NCBI GenBank assembly: GCA_029212425.1
Contig: JARGNC010000004.1
Coordinates: forward strand, 11,992-34,238
DNA: 22,247 nucleotides
Source: Phycisphaerales bacterium
Lineage (GTDB): Bacteria; Planctomycetota; Phycisphaerae; Phycisphaerales; UBA1924
Direction of reading: 5' to 3'
In this document: positions 14,429-21,397 of the stretch, one piece after another
Layout of the letters: every line of letters begins with the position of its first letter
How positions within the stretch are numbered: the first letter of the stretch is position 1
Notes under the pieces: generated by a model
Seen by the model: only the letters and a program-made list of their open reading frames with translations
Database searches by the model: none
Told to the model about the DNA's origin: nothing
Position numbers and translations under genes: made by a program

Positions 14429-16148
14429 TTCACGCCCAAATCGTGGGCAACCTTCATTCGGCGGCAATCGCCCATCATTTGGTGGTGGCGGTGGAGGCCA
14501 AGGCGGGTACGGCGGACGAGGACAGGGCGGAAACCAAGGCGGCGGCGGGTACGGCGGGCGTGGTGGTCCTCCAAGAGATGGGAGAGGTGGTCCGCCGCGT
14601 GGTGGATATGGTGGAGATCGCGGCAGACCGATGGGCGGCCCAGGGGGCGGTCGATTCGATCGTCCGGATCAACGCGAAGAAAAAATGCCAACGCCTCCGA
14701 AAGCAAATGTGGTGTTCAAGGATGATGCGGTATGTGTGGTTGACAAACCCGCTGGACTCCCGATCCGAGGCGAAGACCACAACACGCTCCGTGAATCTGT
14801 TTGGCAACTCGCGTTTGTCCGCAGAGAAAAAATGCGTCCTGCGCACGAGATTGACACGCTTGCTTCAGGTGCCGTGCTGCTGGTACGGACGCGTGATGAG
14901 ACCGAGACTCCGCGCCAGATGACACGACCTGAAACCAACTACCTCTGTGTAGTCGAGGGTGTGTTCGATGAAGAGGTTGCAAAGTCTGGATCTTCGATCA
15001 ACGGTCCTGTCGTCGGGAGCACAAGCACCGGCGCGAATCCAGTAACGCACTTCCGTGTGCTCGAATCGGGGAATGGACTTTCGCTGTTACAAGTTCGCGC
15101 AAGACCAGACCTTGATGGGCAGATCCGTCAGCATCTTGCGAGCTCTGGTCACCCGATCGTCGGTGACAAAGACCTGGGTGCTGTGCGCGATGACCTGTAC
15201 CGCCTTGGGATGCATGCGTTTGAGGTTCGGTATGAGGATCCTGAGACAGAGAAAGTCTCAAGAATTCGAGTGCCTGCGCCGCGTTCGTTCTGGAGTGCTT
15301 TGGGTGTTGAACCTGCGCCGATGATGGCGAGCGAAGCAACAGAACTGCCAAAGGAAGCTGAGGAAGAAGGCTGGGATCGTGTCGCGGGATGGTACGACAA
15401 CCTGCTTTCAGTCAAAGGGTCGGATCATCACGAGAACCTGATCTTGCCTGCGCTGGATCGCATGATCTCGCTTGAATCCGGACAACGCTTGTTGGATGTC
15501 GCGTGCGGACAAGGGCTCGTCTCGCGACACATGATCAACACACAACCTGGCGCAACAGCGGTCGGTGTGGACCTGTCCGAAGAACTGATCAAGCGTGCGC
15601 ACGGCCAATCTCCCGAATCGATTTCGTATGTCGTAGGTGACGCGCGTGAGCTTGGACAAGCTGATCTAGGGGACGACCAGTTTGATGCAGCGGTCTGCGT
15701 GCTCGCACTCATGAACATCGATCGGATCGAAGATGTGTTCAAAGGGGCGATGGAACGACTCAAGCCCGGCGGGAAGATGGTCAGCGTTGTGATCCACCCC
15801 GCGTTCCGGAATCCAGGTGCATCCGCGTGGGGATGGATTCTCGATGAACGAACTCGCCAACCGGTCCAGTTCCGCCGTGTGGACAGATACATGACCGAGC
15901 GGACACAGGATATCGTGATGAACCCTGGACAGGTCAGCAACGGAGCACCGGCAATTACAACCCAGACCCACCATCGTCCGATGAGCGCGTATATCAACGC
16001 GATCACTGGGTCAGGAATGATGGTTGATTCGGTGGAGGAATGGTCCAGCAAGCGGGTCAGCCAACCGGGACCTCGTGCTGACGCAGAGAACACCGCTCGC
16101 GATGAAATCCCGATGTTCCTGGCAATCCGTTCGGTCAAACCCACATAA
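14415..16148 (+). CDS. Fusion: Gly/Arg-rich tail + RluA-like pseudouridine synthase + SAM methyltransferase
   Basis: This 577-residue protein starts at ATG 14415 (GGAG 10 bases upstream, inside the end of coaB). Residues 22-80 are almost all Gly, Arg, Pro and Asp in RGG-like units, a probable disordered RNA-binding tail. Residues 96-300 follow the RluA fold order: VVFKDDAVCVVDKPAGLPI, a catalytic region HEIDTLASGAVLL (144-156) with Asp147, NYLCVVEG, and GQIRQHLASSGHPIVGDKDLG (235-255). Two motifs differ from the family: HRLD is HEID, and the usual TGRxHQIR is PDLDGQIR. Residues 317-575 form a class I methyltransferase with SAM motif LLDVACGQG (359-367), acidic VGVDLS (383-388), VGDAREL and a LKPGGKM strand. 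It may pseudouridylate and methylate RNA, but the altered motifs leave the synthase activity uncertain. I do not know a named family with this arrangement. Confidence 0.88.
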   Translation: MPHSDSRPNRGQPSFGGNRPSFGGGGGGQGGYGGRGQGGNQGGGGYGGRGGPPRDGRGGPPRGGYGGDRGRPMGGPGGGRFDRPDQREEKMPTPPKANVVFKDDAVCVVDKPAGLPIRGEDHNTLRESVWQLAFVRREKMRPAHEIDTLASGAVLLVRTRDETETPRQMTRPETNYLCVVEGVFDEEVAKSGSSINGPVVGSTSTGANPVTHFRVLESGNGLSLLQVRARPDLDGQIRQHLASSGHPIVGDKDLGAVRDDLYRLGMHAFEVRYEDPETEKVSRIRVPAPRSFWSALGVEPAPMMASEATELPKEAEEEGWDRVAGWYDNLLSVKGSDHHENLILPALDRMISLESGQRLLDVACGQGLVSRHMINTQPGATAVGVDLSEELIKRAHGQSPESISYVVGDARELGQADLGDDQFDAAVCVLALMNIDRIEDVFKGAMERLKPGGKMVSVVIHPAFRNPGASAWGWILDERTRQPVQFRRVDRYMTERTQDIVMNPGQVSNGAPAITTQTHHRPMSAYINAITGSGMMVDSVEEWSSKRVSQPGPRADAENTARDEIPMFLAIRSVKPT

Positions 16149-16175
16149 TCCATTTCGATTCCTAGCTGCCTCTGA

Positions 16176-16204
16176 TTGGCAAACGGCTGATAGGTGTCTA
16201 CGAT
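16176..16204 (+). promoter_or_regulatory. Promoter of tRNA-Gly
   Basis: TTGGCA (16176-16181; five of six bases match TTGACA) and TACGAT (16199-16204; four of six match TATAAT) have an ideal 17-base spacer. The tRNA starts 10 bases after the -10 box. Confidence 0.7.
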
Positions 16205-16214
16205 AAGTGCGATT

Positions 16215-16286
16215 GCGGGTGTAGCTCAATGGTAGAGCGTCAGCCTTCCAAGCTGAATGTTGACGGTTCGAGTCCGTTCACCCGCT
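16215..16286 (+). tRNA. tRNA-Gly, anticodon TCC
   Basis: A full cloverleaf can be drawn: acceptor GCGGGTG/CACCCGC, D-stem GCTC/GAGC, anticodon stem TCAGC/GCTGA with loop CTTCCAA (anticodon TCC at 16247-16249), and T-stem GACGG/CCGTT with loop TTCGAGT. The discriminator base is T. CCA is not encoded (TTGT follows), so it must be added by CCA-adding enzyme. It decodes GGA and likely other GGN codons. It has its own promoter and terminator. Confidence 0.97.
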
Positions 16287-16296
16287 TTGTTTAAAG

Positions 16297-16319
16297 CAGC
16301 TCAACAGAGCTGTTTTTTT
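16297..16319 (+). terminator. Rho-independent-type terminator after tRNA-Gly
   Basis: A 6-bp stem CAGCTC/GAGCTG with loop AACA is followed directly by seven T. It ends the tRNA-Gly transcript and probably isolates the downstream signalling genes from coaB. Confidence 0.85.
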
Positions 16320-16442
16320 GTGCGCCCACTCCATGAGCCGTCCTCAAAGACTAGGGGTTTTTATTGCTTTCTGATGCTTGTTTCGATCGGTGGCGGGATG
16401 AAATTTGATACACTGTGTATCGCAATCCCATTGCTGTAATCT

Positions 16443-16446
16443 GGAG
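16443..16446 (+). promoter_or_regulatory. Shine-Dalgarno GGAG supporting a TTG start
   Basis: GGAG lies 7 bases before the TTG at 16454. The in-frame ATG at 16478 and GTG at 16415 have no comparable purine run. Confidence 0.5.
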
Positions 16447-16453
16447 CAAAATC

Positions 16454-18127
16454 TTGAGTGATTCATCGTCACAAACAATGAAACTGATTCTCGCGAAGGG
16501 TCCTGTCCAGATGGATCCAATTGAGTTCTCAAGTGGCGAGACGCGTGTCCTTGGGCGGAGTTCGAGCTGCGAGATCCCGCTTGACGATGCTGGAGCGTCC
16601 ATATCGCGTCGGCATCTTGAGATTTCGATGCGGGACGGGGAATGGGCCGCGATCGATCTTGGTTCGCGCAACGGCACGCAACTGAACGGGACCAAAATGA
16701 CGCCGGATTTCCCGGCTGTACTCAATCATGGCGATGTGATCCGAATGGGGTCCTGGGTGTTTCGTGTGAACACCAGACTGGGCAGCACTGTTGGTGTGGA
16801 CACCAACATGATCCAGACCATGGCTGAAACGGATGACCGAACAAACTTGGTGGAACGCGTCAATGCTGAGCCATTGGCGAATCTCGCGAGCCATCGTCTT
16901 GCCGTGCTCTTGGAATGTGCTGACAAGATTCACAGCTCCAAAGACATGCAGAACGCGGCGAAGATCGCACTCCACGCGATGATTGAATCAACAGGGTTTT
17001 CTCGCGCGGCGTACCTTGTGCCTCAAGATGAGAAGGGGCAGTATGAAACGGTTGCGTTCGAGAGCAAGAACCCCCTTGATGATGTGAGCTCGGTGAACTT
17101 CAGCCAATCTCTCCTCGATTCTGCTTCGGAGGGCGAGGTTGTTCGCTTGTCTGCATCCGCACCACAAGCGGACTTTGGTCAGAGCATTGCTGAGCTTGAG
17201 ATTCACTCAGCGCTCTGTGTGCCGGTCATGGTCGAGGATACGGCGATCGGCTACATGTATCTCGATGCTCGTGGATCAGAAAGCACGATCAAGCATGACG
17301 CTTCCGCATTCGGTCGTGCGGTTGGTCGATTGCTCGGATTGACGGCGTCGAATCTTCGCGGCAAAGAACTCGAAATTGAGCAACACGCGATGCAATACGA
17401 TCTTGATGCCGCGGCAAAGGCGCAGCGTCTGTTGCTTCCAGACGAGAATGGCGTAGTTGGTGCAGTTTCGTACTCGATGCTCATGAGGCCGGGTCGAATG
17501 GTTGCCGGCGATTTGTTTGGAGTCATAGAGCTTGACGATGGTCGAGTATGCGCATTCCTCGGGGATGTCTCGGGCAAAGGCGCCGGCGCTGCGATCATGA
17601 TGGCAACGACGCAGAGCTATATCCACGCGATGTTCGAACAGATGTCTGATCTTGGTACGATCATGACCAGACTCAATCGGCACATCGCGAATCGATCAAC
17701 AGGACAGTTTGTCACCATGTGGGTCGGGATCATCAAACCTGACCCAGTGCGTGGATCGGCAGAAGTTGAGTTCGTCGACGCGGGACACGGACACTGGATG
17801 ATCACACAGAATGGTTCGGACGCTTCACGACCGAACTATGTCGGGAGCGTCGTGGTGGGGATTGATCCGGATATTGAGTTTACTTCAGAGACATTCGAAC
17901 TCCAGCAAGGACAACGCATGGTTCTCTTTTCCGACGGTATTGTCGAACAGACTGCGCCGGATACCGATGAGGAATACGGGATGGAGCGGGCCGGCGCGTT
18001 GCTGGGGAAATGCAACTCGCATCAGGATGATGTTGCGAAACTACTTGCAGGGGTGCTCGACTTCGCTCAATCTGACGATCTCCGTGATGACACCACCATC
18101 GCATCGGTCGGGCTTGCATCTTCATAA
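16454..18127 (+). CDS. FHA-GAF-SpoIIE/PP2C-type protein phosphatase
   Basis: This 557-residue cytoplasmic signalling protein starts at TTG 16454, chosen for its GGAG (ATG 16478 is the alternative). An FHA domain (about residues 10-108) carries the phosphothreonine-binding residues GRS at 34-36, SRRH at 51-54 and SRNGT at 71-75. A GAF-like domain spans about 140-295. A SpoIIE/RsbU-type PP2C domain spans about 315-555, with all four expected metal-binding Asp: AGDLFG (D353), GDVSGKG (D371), SDGI (D494) and DDTT (D546). The enzyme should remove phosphate from Ser/Thr of a partner, as RsbU and SpoIIE do for anti-sigma antagonists. The FHA domain should recruit it to phosphothreonine. It lies 92 bases upstream of a Ser/Thr kinase, its likely partner. 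The substrate is unknown. Confidence 0.92.
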   Translation: MSDSSSQTMKLILAKGPVQMDPIEFSSGETRVLGRSSSCEIPLDDAGASISRRHLEISMRDGEWAAIDLGSRNGTQLNGTKMTPDFPAVLNHGDVIRMGSWVFRVNTRLGSTVGVDTNMIQTMAETDDRTNLVERVNAEPLANLASHRLAVLLECADKIHSSKDMQNAAKIALHAMIESTGFSRAAYLVPQDEKGQYETVAFESKNPLDDVSSVNFSQSLLDSASEGEVVRLSASAPQADFGQSIAELEIHSALCVPVMVEDTAIGYMYLDARGSESTIKHDASAFGRAVGRLLGLTASNLRGKELEIEQHAMQYDLDAAAKAQRLLLPDENGVVGAVSYSMLMRPGRMVAGDLFGVIELDDGRVCAFLGDVSGKGAGAAIMMATTQSYIHAMFEQMSDLGTIMTRLNRHIANRSTGQFVTMWVGIIKPDPVRGSAEVEFVDAGHGHWMITQNGSDASRPNYVGSVVVGIDPDIEFTSETFELQQGQRMVLFSDGIVEQTAPDTDEEYGMERAGALLGKCNSHQDDVAKLLAGVLDFAQSDDLRDDTTIASVGLASS

Positions 18128-18207
18128 TGGTTGTATGAAAGCAATATAAACGGGTTTTCTAGATATTTCGGGAATGGATTGTCGTTCTGATTGGGCGAGA
18201 AAGCGAG

Positions 18208-18213
18208 TATACT
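18208..18213 (+). promoter_or_regulatory. Possible -10 box (TATACT) directly before the kinase gene
   Basis: TATACT matches five of six bases of TATAAT and lies 6 bases before the ATG at 18220. Transcription from it would start at or next to the start codon. The only -35 candidate at 17 bases, TTCTGA (18185-18190), is poor. No Shine-Dalgarno is seen. Confidence 0.35.
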
Positions 18214-18219
18214 GCGATC

Positions 18220-20337
18220 ATGGATGAGGACAAATCCAAACCGAAACCCCAAGATCATCGCCAAACAATGGCGACGATGGCGGAAACGGTGGTGCATACC
18301 GCCGCGGACGATGTCACGATTCCTGATTTCCAAACTTTCGAGCATGATGTACCTACATTGCCGCCGGGGACTGTTGTAGGAAAGTACACGATCGACAAGG
18401 TACTTGGTGTTGGGGGTATGGGTGCTGTTTACCTCGCGACGCAAGACAAACCACAACGCCAGGTTGCTCTCAAGCTGATCCGCCCAGGTGTGTTGTCATC
18501 CAAATCGATGCGGCGATTCGATCTTGAGGCGGAAATCCTTGGTCGGCTGCACCATCCGAACATCGCGCAGATCCATGAAGCGGGGATCGATCAGGAATCA
18601 GGCTCGCCGTACTTCGCAATGGAGTATGTCGCGGGACAGGAACTGCAAGATTACATTGTCAACTACAAACTCAGCACACGCGCAAAGCTCGAACTCTTTG
18701 TCAAACTCTGCGACGCGATCCAGCATGCGCATTCCAAGGGGATCATCCACCGCGACCTCAAGCCTGCGAATGTGCTGGTAGACTCGGATGGTGAACCCAA
18801 GGTCCTCGACTTTGGTGTTGCTCGTGCAACGGATTCGAATACAAGCGGCGCCACGATGGAAACCAATGTCGGCCAGTTGATCGGAACGCTCTACTACATG
18901 AGTCCCGAACAAGCGATCGGCGACACCATGAACCTCGACACACGATCGGATGTCTACGCACTTGGTGTCGTGCTCTATGAGGTTTTGACCGGCACCATCC
19001 CGTTTGATTTCAAGGACAAAGCAATCCACGAGGTTGTCCGGATCATTCAGGACACCAATCCAATCAAACTCAGCAAGAACGATTCCTCGCTCAAAGGCGA
19101 TATCGAGATCATCGTCGGCAAAGCATTAGAGAAGGACAAAGATCGAAGATACCAGAGTGCTGCGGAACTGTCTGCTGATATCCGCAGGTCGCTTGCTGAC
19201 CAACCGATCTCCGCTCGTCCTCCAAGCATGGTGTACAAGACAACCAAGTTTGTCCGACGCAACACAGGTGTCACCATCGCTGCTGCGTGCATCCTAATTA
19301 TCTTCTCCATCGGTAGCGGGTTTGCAGCAACACAATGGATTCAGCGGATCGAAGCGAGGCAACTCGCACTCGACAACATGCTCTCGACACTGAAAGAAAT
19401 GGATGTCCAGAAAGGACAAGGCCCCGCGCTCGCAAAGCGATTGCTCGACCTCTATTCAGATCACGGCGAAACCATCTTTACTGGAGACAAAGACAGTCTC
19501 GCTGTTTTTTACACCAATATTGGTGAGGCGTATCTTGGATATGGAGACAACGATCGCGCGCTTTCATCGTTCGTGAAATCAAACTCGATCCGATCCAAAC
19601 TCCATACCCCGCCCCACCCTTTGCTTGCGACTTCTTTACAAAACATCGCTCGAGCTCAGTTCTTTATGCACGATTACGAGAAGGCACGCGTGTCGTATGA
19701 GAAAGCACTCGCGATGCGGGAGCAGTTGTTCTCTCTGAATGACCCCGGCGCTGCGGATATTGCGACCACGCTGCATCACCTAGGCTCAACACATCTTCGG
19801 CTGAGCAACTTCGACAAAGCGCTGGAATATTACAGCAGATCAAAATCAATCCGCATGGATTTGTTCGGAACAGACTCACTCGAAGTCGCGGAAGTCAATA
19901 ACTCGATCGCGTCATACTACAAAATCACACATCAATACGAGCTTGCGGAACCATTATTCCGTGAACTGTTGCTTGTCCTGCAAGGGCTCCCAGAGAGCAA
20001 TCCCAAACCATTGTGGGAAGCGCGGACATTAGACAGCTTGGGCGACACACTGACAAGTCTGAATCGTTACGAAGAAGCGATCGAGACATACAGGGCCGCG
20101 TTGGAACTTAAACAAATCTTGCTCGGAAACGACGCTGGAACCGTCGCGGAAACCCAACTCAGTTTGGCTGGGGTCTTGTACAGGTTTGGGCAGTTTGATG
20201 ATGCTCTCACGCATGCTGAAGAAGCGGTTCGTATCCGAACGATTCTTGGGGATCAACGCATGTTGCAGATTGCGCAGAATGATCTTTCCATCATCCGCGC
20301 AAAGATTGACGAACTCTCAGCAACCGCTGAAAACTGA
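18220..20337 (+). CDS. Membrane-anchored Hanks-type Ser/Thr kinase with TPR-like C-terminal repeats
   Basis: This is a 705-residue kinase. A Thr-rich N-terminal segment (residues 1-50) precedes the kinase domain (about 55-330), which has Gly loop GVGGMG (63-68), Lys85 in VALK, catalytic HRDLKPAN (177-184, Asp179), DFG (197-199), SPE (228-230) and SDVYALG. It is a complete, probably active kinase of the PknB type. One membrane segment lies at about 351-370 (VTIAAACILIIFSIGSGFAA). Residues 400-700 form helical repeats with the TPR pattern (YTNIGEAYLGYGDNDRALSS and similar, about 42 residues apart), on the far side of the membrane if the kinase is cytoplasmic. The ATG at 18220 has no Shine-Dalgarno. 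It follows an FHA phosphatase gene by 92 bases, so the two likely act on one phospho-signal. Its substrates are unknown. Confidence 0.94.
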   Translation: MDEDKSKPKPQDHRQTMATMAETVVHTAADDVTIPDFQTFEHDVPTLPPGTVVGKYTIDKVLGVGGMGAVYLATQDKPQRQVALKLIRPGVLSSKSMRRFDLEAEILGRLHHPNIAQIHEAGIDQESGSPYFAMEYVAGQELQDYIVNYKLSTRAKLELFVKLCDAIQHAHSKGIIHRDLKPANVLVDSDGEPKVLDFGVARATDSNTSGATMETNVGQLIGTLYYMSPEQAIGDTMNLDTRSDVYALGVVLYEVLTGTIPFDFKDKAIHEVVRIIQDTNPIKLSKNDSSLKGDIEIIVGKALEKDKDRRYQSAAELSADIRRSLADQPISARPPSMVYKTTKFVRRNTGVTIAAACILIIFSIGSGFAATQWIQRIEARQLALDNMLSTLKEMDVQKGQGPALAKRLLDLYSDHGETIFTGDKDSLAVFYTNIGEAYLGYGDNDRALSSFVKSNSIRSKLHTPPHPLLATSLQNIARAQFFMHDYEKARVSYEKALAMREQLFSLNDPGAADIATTLHHLGSTHLRLSNFDKALEYYSRSKSIRMDLFGTDSLEVAEVNNSIASYYKITHQYELAEPLFRELLLVLQGLPESNPKPLWEARTLDSLGDTLTSLNRYEEAIETYRAALELKQILLGNDAGTVAETQLSLAGVLYRFGQFDDALTHAEEAVRIRTILGDQRMLQIAQNDLSIIRAKIDELSATAEN

Positions 20338-20369
20338 GTGTGTCTACATGTTCTTGGAGTGGGGATCGT

Positions 20370-21050
20370 TTAGCGGCGACGACGGCGAGCGATACCAAGT
20401 CCTGCGAGCCCCAGCAAACCTGCTGTGCCTGGTGTTGGAGTGATGACCACGCCGTACCCACCGACAGTGCCTGGACCACCGGACCATGCGGCGAGTGGGT
20501 TGTCAGCGCCCGCACCGTCTGGACCTGAAACTTCCGTTATGCTCTCGAATGAGAAGATCTCTTCGAATGAGCCTTCGCCTGCAAGAGCGCCTTCACGGAA
20601 ACTGAGTGGAACATTGCCGCTCTCAGTGATCGCGAGGAAGTAGGTACCTGGAGGGAGAAGAAGAGTCACACCATCAGTTGATGGCGTAATGAGTCGGGAA
20701 TCCGGACCGCCGAGGATCGGATCGTCATCATTGCCCAGCACTCCATACCCTTGGCTATCGAAGAGCCAGAGTGAGGGGTTGAATCCGCCTTCTCCGAGAT
20801 TCAGACCAAACTGAACCGGTCCTGCGATGTCATCGCCGTTGAGAATGACGAGTTTGTATACATCTTCGGTGTCTTCGCCGCCGAGAGTTCCTGCGATCGT
20901 GTTGATCGGTCCGACGGAAGTGATGTCTTGTGATGAGCCGAGTGTGCTGCCTGCATCGCCGTCCTCAATCCAGTCCGGTCCTGCGATCGCTCCTGACGAG
21001 AGTGCACCGGTAGCGAGAAGGGTCACGATAGCTCGAGTATTGATGTCCAT
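20370..21050 (-). CDS. Exported protein with PEP-CTERM-like sorting tail and PPC-like domain
   Basis: This 226-residue protein has a signal peptide (MDINTRAIVTLLATGALSSG, probable cleavage after AIA at residue 23). The middle part, with DVYKLVI, NPSLWLFDSQGYGVLGNDDD and LPPGTYFLAITES, follows the pattern of PPC-type beta domains of secreted proteins. The C-terminus is PTPGT, a hydrophobic stretch LLGLAGLGIA, then five Arg. That is the tripartite layout of a PEP-CTERM/exosortase-type sorting signal, though PEP is replaced by PTP. GGAG lies 9 bases before ATG 21050. An upstream in-frame start at 21125 would give no signal peptide at the N-terminus, so I reject it. It converges with the kinase gene across 32 bases with no clear terminator. 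It probably ends up anchored at, or released from, the cell surface. Confidence 0.88.
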   Translation of the reverse strand: MDINTRAIVTLLATGALSSGAIAGPDWIEDGDAGSTLGSSQDITSVGPINTIAGTLGGEDTEDVYKLVILNGDDIAGPVQFGLNLGEGGFNPSLWLFDSQGYGVLGNDDDPILGGPDSRLITPSTDGVTLLLPPGTYFLAITESGNVPLSFREGALAGEGSFEEIFSFESITEVSGPDGAGADNPLAAWSGGPGTVGGYGVVITPTPGTAGLLGLAGLGIARRRRR

Positions 21051-21322
21051 ATTTACAGCTCCACAAGCGTTCTTTGGTTTGTAACTGCTGAAACCTACCT
21101 CAGACCTTGTGTATATGCCAACCATTTTGATAGATGGAATGCTCTATTCGTCGGCATAACCGGATAAATGCTTCCGCGCTCGCTCAAACACACCGCCCGT
21201 GTTATCGGACGCAATTGCGGATTACCTCAAACGAGTTTGCATCAGAGGTATCTTGATTGATTGGTATGAAAGCATTCGAAAAATGCCAAGATCACTGGTC
21301 TAAGGGCAATTTGTCGTGTCTC

Positions 21323-21337
21323 TTCTCTCATAGAGAA
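21323..21337 (+). other. Inverted repeat in the leader of the plus-strand exported protein gene
   Basis: TTCTCT-CAT-AGAGAA is a perfect 6-bp inverted repeat, 60 bases before the ATG at 21398. It could be an operator or an mRNA hairpin. Confidence 0.4.
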
Positions 21338-21344
21338 CACTCGT

Positions 21345-21365
21345 CCAGACTCGCACATTGTCTGG
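21345..21365 (+). other. Second inverted repeat in the same leader
   Basis: CCAGAC and GTCTGG pair across a 9-base loop, ending 32 bases before the ATG. Flanking GT/GGAC could extend the stem with a two-base bulge. There is no T-run, so it is not a terminator. Confidence 0.4.
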
Positions 21366-21397
21366 GGACAGTTGATCAACCAAGAGCGGAGAACATC

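Larger units (their letters stand above)
21051..21397. other. 347-base divergent intergenic region
   Basis: No convincing gene is seen. The region lies between two divergent exported-protein genes and must hold both promoters, but no good -35/-10 pair stands out. It contains a 10-bp palindrome CGCAATTGCG (21210-21219), a small inverted repeat CAAAC-GA-GTTTG just downstream, GCATT-CGAAA-AATGC near 21270-21285, and two hairpins close to the plus-strand gene. Confidence 0.6.

Noticed and set aside
15428..16153. 241-residue open frame antisense to the methyltransferase domain
   Set aside because: The sense strand has clear SAM-binding motifs. The antisense peptide is rich in Ser, Arg and Cys with no recognisable domain.
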